Source: JALOOE01 sp964423545 | GTDB taxonomy: Bacteria; Chloroflexota; Anaerolineae; CG2-30-64-16 | Direction of reading: 5' to 3' | Assembly: GCA_964423545.1 (NCBI GenBank) | Contig: CAYRFV010000084.1 | Location: forward strand, 1 to 20,097 | DNA: 20,097 bases | In this document: in pieces, positions 13,313-20,097 of the stretch | How positions within the stretch are numbered: the stretch's first letter is position 1 | Layout of the letters: each line of letters opens with the position of its first letter | Made by a program: the position numbers and the translations under genes | Notes under the pieces: generated by a model | The model's database searches: none | What the model was told of the DNA's origin: nothing | The model's input: only the letters and a program-made list of their open reading frames with translations

Positions 13313-15200
13313 TCCCAAGATCCTCGCCGAGCGCGCTAATGCGCTCCGGTGGCGCGATCTGCAGATGCTCAACCGCGCTCGACTGGGCCATACAGGGGGC
13401 GACTTCTCTGCAGCCGACATTCTGACGACTCTCTACCTGGGCATCCTGCGCGTAGATCCGGCCCGCCCCAACTGGCCGGATCGCGACCGGTTTATCCTCA
13501 GCAAGGGGCACGCATCGGGGATGTTCTACAGCATCCTGGCGGAGGCCGGTTTCTTCCCGCCGGAGGAGCTCGGCACCTTTGCTGAGCCCGGCTCACGCCT
13601 CAACGGACACCCATCCAACACCAAGCTGCCCGGCGTCGAGACGAGCACCGGCCCGCTCGGTCATGGGTTGCCGGTGGCGGTTGGAGCGGCGCTGGGAGCG
13701 AAGATGGACGCTGCGACATGGCGCACCTTCGTGCTGACCGGGGACGGCGAGCTCCAGGAGGGCAGCAACTGGGAAGCGGCAATGTCGGCGGCGCACTTTG
13801 GCCTCGCGAACCTGACGTGGATCGTGGATCGCAACCGGTTACAGCAGGGCGCCGCCACCGAACAGACCATCCGCCTGGAGCCGCTGGCTGACAAGATGCG
13901 AGCCTTCGGATGGGCGGTGCGAGAGGTGGACGGTCACGACCACGCCGCGCTGCTCCAGGTGCTCAGAGACCTGCCATTCGAAACAGGAAAGCCCAGTGGG
14001 ATCATCGCGCACACGCATAAAGGCAAAGGGGTGTCGTTCATCCAGGATCGCGCTGAATGGCACCACCACCATCGTGTGCTGAGCAGCGACGAGATGGCAG
14101 CGGCGAGGATCGAACTCGGAGCCAGCGATCCGGCGCTGGAACTCGGGACGGCAGGGGGTGGAGCGCCGGACCCTATGCGCAGCGATCAAGCGGCCGCGGG
14201 CCGGGGTGGCGCGGCGCACAGTCAGCGACCCGGGGTGTCCGCCGCGACGCCGGCGGGTGCGCTGGCGGACTGCCGGGATGCGTTCGCAGCCACGCTCGAA
14301 GGTCTGGCTCGCGCGAACCCCCGCATCGTCGCCGTGTGCAACGACTCGGTCAGTTCGAGCAAACTGGGACGATTCGCCAGGGAATTTCCGGACCGGCTCG
14401 TGAACGTCGGCATTGCCGAACAGAACATGATCGGCGTGGCGGCCGGACTGGCCAATGCCGGCAAGCTCCCCTTCGTCTGCGCCGCGTCGTGCTTCCTGAC
14501 CGGCCGCGCGCTGGAACAGATTAAGGCCGACCTGGCCTACTCCAATGCCAACGTCAAGCTGTGCGGGATGAGCAGCGGCGTGGCGTACGGCGAGCTGGGC
14601 GCCACCCACCACTCGATCGAGGACCTGGCGTGGACCCGCGTTCTCGCGGAAATGACGGTGATCGTGCCCGCCGACGCGAGCGAGACGGCGCAGGCGGTCG
14701 AGGCCGCGGCTGCCTGCCGCGGGCCGGTCTTCCTCCGCATCAGCCGGATGCCAACCCCCGCGGTCCATGGGGCGGACTACCGGTTCGAGATCGGCCGAGC
14801 GGCCCAATTGCGCGATGGAAGCAACGTCACGCTGATCGCCGCAGGCACCATGGTGAGCCGGGCTTTGGAGGCCGCCGATCTGCTGGCGGCGCACGACATC
14901 CGGGCGCGCGTGCTGAATGTCGCCACCGTGCGTCCGATCGACCGGACGGCGATCCATGCGGCGGCGCGCGAGACAGGCGCCATCGTGACGATCGAAGAGC
15001 ACAGCACCCTCGGCGGGTTGGGCTCCGCAGTCGCCGAGGTGGTAGTGACGACACATCCCGTGCCGATGCGCATCCTGGGCTTCCCGGGCGTCTTCGCGCC
15101 CACCGGCTCCGCGGCATGGCTCTTCGAGCATTTCGGATTGACGCCGACAGGCATCCGCGACGCAACGCTCGAACTGCTCGACCGGAAGGGCGCACGATAG
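13302..15200 (+). CDS. Single-chain transketolase resembling a fusion of the two-subunit type
   Basis: The product is 632 residues; ATG 13302 has AGAGGA upstream and overlaps the kinase end by 11 nt. The N-terminal half (1-275) has the thiamine-diphosphate domain: FILSKGHASGMFY, GPLGHGLPVAVGAALGAK, and GDGELQEGSNWEA...IVDRN (Mg/TPP motif, Asp148 to Asn178). The C-terminal half (about 320-632) has VNVGIAEQNMIGVAAGLA with the catalytic Glu373, then the C-terminal domain with ILGFPGVFAPTGSAAWLFE. The two halves look like the separate N and C subunits common in bacteria, joined by a low-complexity Gly/Ala/Pro linker (about 278-318). It transfers two-carbon ketol units between sugar phosphates. 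The tight link to a kinase and an isomerase suggests use of a special ketose phosphate, as in the D-apulose-4-phosphate route, rather than a housekeeping role. Confidence 0.9.
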   Translation: MIDDPKILAERANALRWRDLQMLNRARLGHTGGDFSAADILTTLYLGILRVDPARPNWPDRDRFILSKGHASGMFYSILAEAGFFPPEELGTFAEPGSRLNGHPSNTKLPGVETSTGPLGHGLPVAVGAALGAKMDAATWRTFVLTGDGELQEGSNWEAAMSAAHFGLANLTWIVDRNRLQQGAATEQTIRLEPLADKMRAFGWAVREVDGHDHAALLQVLRDLPFETGKPSGIIAHTHKGKGVSFIQDRAEWHHHHRVLSSDEMAAARIELGASDPALELGTAGGGAPDPMRSDQAAAGRGGAAHSQRPGVSAATPAGALADCRDAFAATLEGLARANPRIVAVCNDSVSSSKLGRFAREFPDRLVNVGIAEQNMIGVAAGLANAGKLPFVCAASCFLTGRALEQIKADLAYSNANVKLCGMSSGVAYGELGATHHSIEDLAWTRVLAEMTVIVPADASETAQAVEAAAACRGPVFLRISRMPTPAVHGADYRFEIGRAAQLRDGSNVTLIAAGTMVSRALEAADLLAAHDIRARVLNVATVRPIDRTAIHAAARETGAIVTIEEHSTLGGLGSAVAEVVVTTHPVPMRILGFPGVFAPTGSAAWLFEHFGLTPTGIRDATLELLDRKGAR

Positions 15201-15205
15201 GCGAC

Positions 15206-15233
15206 GGCGCGTGGCGACTATCACGCCAGCGCC
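15206..15233 (+). other. Hairpin between the transketolase and isomerase genes
   Basis: GGCGC-(G)-TGGCG (15206-15216) pairs with CGCCA-GCGCC (15224-15233), ten pairs with one bulge and loop ACTATCA. No T-run follows, and the isomerase has its own strong ribosome site, so an mRNA processing or stability role is more likely than termination. Confidence 0.5.
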
Positions 15234-15257
15234 GCAGCTTGCAGAGGAGGACCGAAC

Positions 15258-16667
15258 ATGACCGAGCCGACGCTTGCCGTAATCATCGGCAATCGCGATT
15301 TCTTCCCCGATCGCCTGGTGAGCGAAGCTCGCCGGGAGATCCTGACCGTGCTCAGCGAGGCAGGCGTGACGCCTGTGATCCTGGGCGAGGCCGACACCAA
15401 GTTGGGAGCCGTAGAAACCTGGGAAGACGCCAAACGCTGCGCTGGTCTGTTCAAGGGACAGCGCGACCGCATCAATGGCATACTGGTGGCGCTGCCCAAT
15501 TTCGGTGACGAGCGCGGCATCGCAGACACGATCAAATTGTCGGGACTCAGCGTTCCCATCCTGGTGCAGGCCTATCCTGATGATCTCGACCAGCTTTATG
15601 TCGAGCGCCGCCGCGATGCGTTCTGCGGCAAGATCTCGGCCTGCAACAACCTCCGTCAGTACGGCTATCCCTTCACGCTCACCAGCGAGCACACGGCTGC
15701 GCCCTCACAGGACAGCTTCAAGGCCGACCTGCGTCGTTTCCTCGGCGTCTGCCGCACAGTGAATGGGCTGCGCGAGGCCCGTCTGGGAGCGATCGGGGCG
15801 CGGCCGGCCGCGTTCAACACCGTGCGCTACAGCGAGAAGCTGCTGCAGGCCTACGGGATCACAGTGACCACGGTGGATTTCTCGGAAATCCTCGGCGCCG
15901 CGGGCAGATTGGACGACGGGGAGACACAGGTGCAGGCGAAGTTGGCCGGCATTCGGGGCTACGCTCGATCTGACAACGTGCCGCCTCCCTCGCTCGTGCG
16001 AATGGCGAAGCTCGGCGTGGTCATCGATCAGTGGATGAAGGCGAACGACCTCGATGCCAGTGCGCTGCAGTGCTGGACCTCCATCCAGAAGAACTTCGGC
16101 GTCAACGTCTGTACGCTGATGAGCATGATGAGCCATGAGTTGATGCCCAGCGCGTGCGAGGTGGATATCACCGGCGTTGCGTCGATGTATGCGCTTCAGC
16201 TCGCCTCGGCCGCGCCCAGTGCGCTGGTCGATTGGAACAACAACTACGCGGGCGATCCGGACAAGTGCGTCTTTTTCCACTGCGGCAACTGGGCTAAGAG
16301 CTTCGTGCCCGATATCGAGATCAGCAACGCGCCGATCCTGGGCAGCACACTGGGCGTTGAGAACACCTACGGAGCCATGGCGGGCCGCGTGCCGGCCGGA
16401 CCGATGAGCTTCGCCCGAATCAGCACCGACGACCGGGCCGGACTAATCCGAACATATACGGGGAACGGCGCTTTCACCGACGACCCGCTTGACACGTTCG
16501 GCAACCGGGCGGTCGTGCACGTGCCCCGCCTGCAAACGCTGCTGCGGCACATCTGCAAGAACGGCTTCGAACACCATGTTGCCATGAGCGCGTCGCACTC
16601 GGCGGAGGTGTTGGCGGAGGCATTCGGGACATACCTCGGCTGGGAAGTCTATCACCACGCAGTCTAA
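15258..16667 (+). CDS. L-fucose/L-arabinose isomerase-family sugar isomerase
   Basis: The product is 469 residues, shorter than E. coli L-fucose isomerase (about 590) but usual for the broad FucI/AraA-like family. The N-terminal Rossmann-like domain has VIIGNRDFFPDRL and INGILVALPNFGDERGIAD. The central domain has IGARPAAFNTVRYSEKLL. The C-terminal part carries candidate metal ligands in the family order: Glu301 (SACEVDITG), Asp325 (ALVDWNNNY) and His447 (MSASHSAEV). Members interconvert aldoses and ketoses with Mn2+. GGAGGA stands 8 nt before ATG 15258. It is the last gene of the operon and likely forms the ketose phosphorylated by the FGGY kinase. The particular sugar (apiose, arabinose, fucose or a modified sugar) cannot be read from the sequence. 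Confidence 0.85.
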   Translation: MTEPTLAVIIGNRDFFPDRLVSEARREILTVLSEAGVTPVILGEADTKLGAVETWEDAKRCAGLFKGQRDRINGILVALPNFGDERGIADTIKLSGLSVPILVQAYPDDLDQLYVERRRDAFCGKISACNNLRQYGYPFTLTSEHTAAPSQDSFKADLRRFLGVCRTVNGLREARLGAIGARPAAFNTVRYSEKLLQAYGITVTTVDFSEILGAAGRLDDGETQVQAKLAGIRGYARSDNVPPPSLVRMAKLGVVIDQWMKANDLDASALQCWTSIQKNFGVNVCTLMSMMSHELMPSACEVDITGVASMYALQLASAAPSALVDWNNNYAGDPDKCVFFHCGNWAKSFVPDIEISNAPILGSTLGVENTYGAMAGRVPAGPMSFARISTDDRAGLIRTYTGNGAFTDDPLDTFGNRAVVHVPRLQTLLRHICKNGFEHHVAMSASHSAEVLAEAFGTYLGWEVYHHAV

Positions 16668-16696
16668 TAGTCTGTCAATGATGCAGTGAGGAGTTC

Positions 16697-16751
16697 GTAG
16701 TAGCGGCTTTAGTCGCTGGTCCGGCACGAAAACGACTGAAGTCGTCACTAC
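16697..16751. repeat. REP/MITE-like 55-bp palindromic element
   Basis: Imperfect terminal inverted repeats: GTAGTAGCGGCTTTAGTCG at 16697 and the complement of CGACTGAAGTCGTCACTAC ending at 16751 (15 of 19 match). Each arm is itself a small hairpin (AGCGGCTTTAGTCGCT; ACGACTGAAGTCGT). CTGTCAA occurs just outside on both sides (about 16672 and 16756). It is the style of IS200/IS605-associated REP elements, sits right after the operon and may also end its transcript. Confidence 0.65.
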
Positions 16752-16868
16752 CACCCTGTCAAATCACGGCTGACAGACCCCTAGCGCCCTGTCATGTCAG
16801 TCACCGAGCGGCGCCGGACGCGGACGCTTCGAGCCTGGCTGGCCCCGCGCCAACGGAGCAAAAAAACG

Positions 16869-17156
16869 ATGGAGAGCAGTGCCTGTGTCGGCGACTGGAA
16901 GCTGCGGCTGGCGATTGCGCTGATCCTGGTTGGCCTGCTGTCAGTTGGATGCCAGGCTGGCGGGGCGACCCACACGATCGTGTCTGAGACGCCCTTCTAC
17001 CTGGATGGACCACAGCAGGCGCGGTCTGCGGACGGCCTTCTCGCCGCCGGCACGCGCGTCACGCTGGTGAGCTCGTCGGGAAGCTATTCACAAGTCGTGC
17101 TGCCCAACGGTCGGCGCGCCTACGTCGCGGCTGACCGTCTCAGTCCGCTCCGATAG
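16869..17156 (+). CDS. Small lipoprotein with SH3-like domain
   Basis: The product is 95 residues from ATG 16869, chosen for GGAG 10 nt upstream and because a signal peptide starts soon after; a frame from 16794 would precede it with basic, unmatched residues. A hydrophobic segment (LRLAIALILVGLLSVGC) ends in a lipobox-like SVGC, so the mature protein is probably lipid-anchored at Cys. The rest (HTIVSETPFYLDGPQQARSA, GTRVTLVSSSGSYSQVVLPNGRRAYVAADRL) has the strand pattern of bacterial SH3-like domains, which bind peptidoglycan or other envelope partners. It stands alone, between the REP-like element and a convergent esterase gene. Confidence 0.72.
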   Translation: MESSACVGDWKLRLAIALILVGLLSVGCQAGGATHTIVSETPFYLDGPQQARSADGLLAAGTRVTLVSSSGSYSQVVLPNGRRAYVAADRLSPLR

Positions 17157-17171
17157 ACCCGCTGTGCGGCC

Positions 17172-17184
17172 AGGCGCTCCGCCT
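17172..17184. terminator. Weak hairpin between convergent genes
   Basis: AGGCG-CTC-CGCCT, followed by CTTTG on the plus strand, lies in the 35-nt gap between the lipoprotein and esterase stops. It is short, so terminator function is tentative. Confidence 0.25.
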
Positions 17185-17191
17185 CTTTGAA

Positions 17192-18166
17192 TCAGAGCCC
17201 CAGCATGAACTGATAGATCTTATCCTGCATGCCGGGCAGATTCTCGTGCCCGAAGTCAGGATAGACCGCTTGGGCCTTTGGCGAAGTGATCTTGTTGTAT
17301 GCAGCGAACTGGCTCGATGGCGGGCAGATGGTGTCCATCAGGCCGATGCCCCAGAGCACCTCGGCCTTGATGCGCGGGGCCAGAAACTGGATGTCCACGT
17401 AACCCAGGTTGGTGAAAATCTCCTGCTCGCGCTCGTGCCGTGGATCGAACAGCCGGAAAAAGTCCTTCAGCTCCTGGTAGGCATCCTTTGCTTGATCCAT
17501 GTTCCAGACCCGCTGATAGTCGCTGAGGAAGGGAAAGATCGGCGCGGCGCGGCGCACGCGCGGTTCGAGTGCGACGCAGGCGACCGTCAACGCGCCGCCC
17601 TGGCTGCCACCCGTTGCGCCGACGCGGCCCGAATCTACATCGGGCATCTCCATGACGATCTTCGCCAACTGAGCAGTGTCCAGGAAGATCTGGCGGAAGA
17701 GCAGTTTCTCGGGATGACCGGCGAGCGCGTCGTTCATGCCGCGAATGATGTGCCCGCGATGGGTGTTGCCGGTGACCTCGCCGACGTCCTCCGAGAGGCC
17801 GCCCTGCCCGCGGCAGTCCAGCGCGGCCACGGTGCAGCCGCGTGCTGCGTAGCCGAGCTTGTCTGCCCAATCGCCCGAGTTGCCCGAGTAGCCGTGGAAC
17901 ATCAGGACCGCCGGGTGCGGAGCGACGGCATTCTTGGGCCGCAGCAGCTTGGCATGGACGCGTGCGCCGCCAACCCCAGTGAAGTACATGTGGAAGCACT
18001 CAGCGAACGGCGCCTGGAAGGCGGCGGGCACGAGCTCGACCTGCGGATCGAGCGCCTGCATCTCAGTAAGGGCCTTATTCCAGTAGGCGTCGTGATCCGC
18101 CGGCCTGGGATTGCTGCCCTGATAGGTGACGAGCTTCTCCCAGGGGAAGTCAAAAGTGAGTGGCAT
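17192..18166 (-). CDS. Acetyl-xylan esterase / cephalosporin-C deacetylase family (CE7) hydrolase
   Basis: The product is 324 residues, the standard CE7 length (about 320-325), with no signal peptide. It is an alpha/beta-hydrolase with the CE7 signatures: the opening MPLTFDFPWEKLVTYQGSNPRP (in part), CRGQGG (118-123), GGSQGG with nucleophile Ser188, Asp278 (GLMDTICPPS) and His307 (DFGHENLPG). The nucleophile falls at the same number, 188, as in known family members. It removes acetyl groups from xylo-oligosaccharides or similar small esters, inside the cell. GGAG 6 nt before ATG 18166 sets the start. It is divergent from the LysM gene. With the glycosidase operon it suggests use of plant-derived, acetylated sugars. 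Confidence 0.9.
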   Translation of the reverse strand: MPLTFDFPWEKLVTYQGSNPRPADHDAYWNKALTEMQALDPQVELVPAAFQAPFAECFHMYFTGVGGARVHAKLLRPKNAVAPHPAVLMFHGYSGNSGDWADKLGYAARGCTVAALDCRGQGGLSEDVGEVTGNTHRGHIIRGMNDALAGHPEKLLFRQIFLDTAQLAKIVMEMPDVDSGRVGATGGSQGGALTVACVALEPRVRRAAPIFPFLSDYQRVWNMDQAKDAYQELKDFFRLFDPRHEREQEIFTNLGYVDIQFLAPRIKAEVLWGIGLMDTICPPSSQFAAYNKITSPKAQAVYPDFGHENLPGMQDKIYQFMLGL

Positions 18167-18243
18167 GGGTGGCTCCTGAAGCGAGATGGTGAACTGAGAT
18201 CGAGACGATGGGCAGCAACGGTGAACGCTGCTGACCGATGGAC

Positions 18244-18249
18244 AGTATA
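18244..18249 (-). promoter_or_regulatory. Candidate -10 of the esterase gene
   Basis: TATACT on the minus strand, 78 nt before ATG 18166, in an otherwise GC-rich region. A T-rich stretch (TTTTTTTGC) stands about 15-20 nt upstream in the -35 region, without a good hexamer. Confidence 0.35.
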
Positions 18250-18324
18250 CTCCGAGAGCGGAGAGAGCAAAAAAAGACGGCCCCAGGGATTCGTGCAGCG
18301 AGATCGAGCAATTCGTAGAACATA

Positions 18325-18330
18325 TATACT
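18325..18330 (+). promoter_or_regulatory. Candidate -10 for the LysM gene in an AT-rich island
   Basis: ACATATATACTATTTACC (18320-18337) is the most AT-rich run in this intergenic region and holds TATACT on the plus strand. No matching -35 is visible. The leader to ATG 18466 would be about 130 nt. Confidence 0.28.
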
Positions 18331-18465
18331 ATTTACCCGTAACTTCGCCTGTCGCCACACGTCTTACTGAGCATCACGGTTGCTTTCCGGTCGTATCGAA
18401 TCGCCCGACGGGACGTCGAGCCGTCTGGTCGGTGAGCACAGCACAGCATGGCATGGAGTATCGAG

Positions 18466-19410
18466 ATGCGACGCCTCATTCTAATCGCAATGACGATGGT
18501 CGTGATCGCCACGGCCAGCGTGATCCCTGCAGCAGCCCAAGGGGGGACCGCCTGGTGGACTCCCGGCATCTTCGATCGGGGGCCGCGACCGCATGCGATG
18601 GGAACGGTGTGGGGCAACCTCTACTATGTCGTGCGCGGAGACACCCTCTTTTCCATTGGCTTGCGTTTTGGCTTGCCGTGGCCGGTGATCGCGCACGCTA
18701 ATGGCATCGCCTTCCCGCCGTCCACCCAGGCCGGGTCGTGTCTGGTGATCCCCGGCCTGGGCTCGCCGCCGCCTGTTCCGTGGCCTCCGCCCCCGCCAAG
18801 GCCGACGCCGCTGCCGCCGCCTCCGCCCACGCCGCCTACTCCGGTGTCGCCCGCCATTCGCATCGACATCCCGGCGCCGGGCGCGATCTTGCCTCCCACT
18901 TTCACCGTCAGCGGCTGGGGCCGCGGGCTGTATGAAGGCAATGTGGTAGTGCGCGTCTTCGATGCCAATCGGGTGCTGCTGGCCGAACGCGCGACAGTGC
19001 TCCAGGGGCCGAACGTCGCCACGGGCGGCGAGGGGGTCTGGTCGGTGCAGATCACGGTCAGCACGTCGCCCGGCATGCCGGGCCTCATTGAGGCTTTCTC
19101 GCCTCAACCCACCCCCGCCGGGGCGACCGTGCGGGTGGTCTTCGGGTCGGGCGCCGGCGGCCCAGGAGTGGTCTATCCGCCCGGCCAATGCCAGGTGCAG
19201 GCGATCGCAGGAATGCCGATCTACACGGCGCCCAACGGTGAGGTGTTGGGATTCTTCGCCGCCGACGGATGGTTCGAGGCGTTGGAGCGCCGGCCCGCCG
19301 CAGGCATGAACTGGTACAAGCTGCAGCCAGGAGGGAGCGCGGGCGGTCCGCCCGCCTGGGCGCCCACCTCCAGTCTTTCGGCGGTCAGCACAGGCTGTCA
19401 GGCCCGGTAG
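18466..19410 (+). CDS. Secreted LysM - proline-rich - Gmad2 - SH3-like protein
   Basis: The product is 314 residues from ATG 18466, preceded by GGAG at 7 nt (ATG 18448 is an alternative adding six residues). The signal peptide MRRLILIAMTMVVIATASVI is likely cleaved after PAAA (about 24). A LysM domain (about 53-96: YYVVRGDTLFSIGLRFGL...VIP) should bind peptidoglycan. A linker of almost pure proline follows (99-128). Then comes a Gmad2-type immunoglobulin-like domain (about 130-227: IRIDIPAPGAILPPTFTVSGWG...GLIEAFSP), known from spore-germination and envelope proteins. Last is an SH3-like domain (about 242-300: AIAGMPIYTAPNGEVLGFFAADGWFEAL). No catalytic domain is seen, so it is a cell-wall adaptor or structural protein. 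Confidence 0.85.
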   Translation: MRRLILIAMTMVVIATASVIPAAAQGGTAWWTPGIFDRGPRPHAMGTVWGNLYYVVRGDTLFSIGLRFGLPWPVIAHANGIAFPPSTQAGSCLVIPGLGSPPPVPWPPPPPRPTPLPPPPPTPPTPVSPAIRIDIPAPGAILPPTFTVSGWGRGLYEGNVVVRVFDANRVLLAERATVLQGPNVATGGEGVWSVQITVSTSPGMPGLIEAFSPQPTPAGATVRVVFGSGAGGPGVVYPPGQCQVQAIAGMPIYTAPNGEVLGFFAADGWFEALERRPAAGMNWYKLQPGGSAGGPPAWAPTSSLSAVSTGCQAR

Positions 19411-19563
19411 GGGACGACATGGCGCGAGGGGTCGGCCTTTCCAGGGTGGTATCCTCCGGTCTGTGAGGCGTTACGACTTGAGGTGGACAACTAACCTTGC
19501 TGCGAAACGTGCTGCTTTCAGGTGGCGAATCCTCCCTCTGCTTCAGGCGCCGGCTCGGCCGCG

Positions 19564-20097
19564 TCAGCGCACGTAGATCAGCCGCAGATCGCGCACATTG
19601 GTCCCGCGCACGCCGGTGACGATCAGGTCGTCGAGCGCGGCCAGCACGCCGCCCGAGTTGTGGTTCGCCAGCTCCGCCCTGAGGTTCAGGCCGAGCGCCT
19701 CCGCGCGAGCGAGCGTCTCGCCGTCTACGATGCCGCCGGCCGCCTCGGTCGGACCGTCGGTGCCCTCGGAGTCGACCGAGGCCACGGCGATGCGGCCGCT
19801 GCCGGCGATGCGGCCCGCGGCGGCCAGCACGAACTCCTGGTTGCGGCCGCCGCACCCGGTGGCATCCCCCACCGTCACCACTAGCTCGCCGCCCAGGATC
19901 AGCAGGCAGGGCGGCGCAAAGGGCTGGCCCAGCAGCTCGACCTCGGTGGCGATGTAGCCCAGCGCTTCGCCGATCGTCCGGGCCTCGAGGTCGTTCAGGC
20001 TGGACGCCACGATCGCGGGCCGCAGGCCGAGCGCCTGCGCCCGCTGCTGGGCGGCCGCCAGCATCGTCTCCGGCCCCATGGTGCGGAAGCTGTAGTA
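19564..20097 (-). CDS. Glycerate 2-kinase, MOFRL type (C-terminal part, 5' end outside window)
   Basis: The frame is open to the right edge (reads YYSFRTMGPET inward), so the ATG at 20079 is internal and only about 177 C-terminal residues are seen. The MOFRL domain is clear: LLILGGELVVTVGDATGCGGRNQEFVLAAA, then VASVDSEGTDGPTEAAGGIVDGETLARA (in parts), and NHNSGGVLAALDDLIVTGVRGTNVRDLRLIYV at the end. Enzymes of this family (GckA/TtuD type) phosphorylate D-glycerate to 2-phosphoglycerate in tartrate, serine or sugar-acid breakdown. Product and family are well supported; the operon context lies beyond the window. The 150 nt between its stop and the LysM gene show no clear signal. Confidence 0.88.
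   Translation of the reverse strand, partial: YYSFRTMGPETMLAAAQQRAQALGLRPAIVASSLNDLEARTIGEALGYIATEVELLGQPFAPPCLLILGGELVVTVGDATGCGGRNQEFVLAAAGRIAGSGRIAVASVDSEGTDGPTEAAGGIVDGETLARAEALGLNLRAELANHNSGGVLAALDDLIVTGVRGTNVRDLRLIYVR

Noticed and set aside
13839..15692. 617-residue minus-strand open frame
   Set aside because: Antisense to the transketolase and isomerase genes, which carry clear motifs and ribosome sites; the shadow has neither.
19500..19563. tRNA-like fragment (GGCGAATCCTCCC)
   Set aside because: No matching acceptor, D or anticodon arms could be folded around it on either strand.
1..20097. CRISPR array, phage or defence cluster
   Set aside because: No regularly spaced direct repeats, Cas, integrase, phage structural or toxin genes were seen.

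Overview
The window is GC-rich bacterial DNA with two scaffold gaps (10 N at 292-301, 100 N at 8650-8749). The gene set suggests an uncultured member of the Chloroflexota: a very large MalT-type LuxR regulator, a secreted LysM/proline-rich/Gmad2/SH3-like protein, and a REP-like element with 'GACTTCAGTC'-type arms. This assignment is inference from gene style; there is no rRNA or marker gene here. No tRNA, rRNA, CRISPR array or transposase gene was seen.

Left part (1-5.6 kb, almost all minus strand) is a regulatory block. In transcription order it holds a MalT/LuxR-type ATPase regulator, a small FMN-barrel protein, an ECF sigma factor, a 31-residue single-span membrane peptide with a perfect Shine-Dalgarno, and a ParB-fold 'DGHHR' protein whose 3' end runs into a GC-rich repeat and a gap. 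Two related 84-nt elements (1186-1269 and 2397-2480) sit upstream of the FMN-protein/sigma pair and of the peptide/ParB-like pair. Each is a 48-nt hairpin, an 8-nt spacer and a 28-nt block with ECF-like promoter features. This suggests one autoregulated regulon.

Middle left (5.6-8.4 kb, minus strand) carries a PII-like signalling protein translationally coupled (TGATG) to a Na+/Ca2+-exchanger-family transporter. A Gfo/Idh/MocA dehydrogenase follows. A possible PsiE-like membrane-protein remnant lies upstream.

Centre (8.75-16.7 kb, plus strand) is a compact sugar-catabolic operon behind a good sigma70-like promoter (TTGGAA-N17-TATAAT). Its genes are a KDPG-type aldolase, a nitroreductase, a 40-residue GNAT-like stub, a DUF5060/DUF4038/DUF5605-type glycoside hydrolase, a GlpK-like FGGY kinase with an altered sugar pocket and an in-frame palindromic insertion, a single-chain transketolase built like a fusion of the usual two-subunit form, and an L-fucose/L-arabinose-isomerase-family protein. 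Glycosidase, isomerase, ketose kinase and transketolase together match the logic of the D-apiose/D-apulose transketolase route. The substrate is not proven from sequence. The operon is followed by a 55-bp REP/MITE-like palindrome.

Right part (16.8-20.1 kb) holds an SH3-like lipoprotein, a CE7-type acetyl-xylan/cephalosporin-C esterase (minus), the secreted LysM protein, and the C-terminal part of a MOFRL-type glycerate 2-kinase that runs off the right edge (minus).
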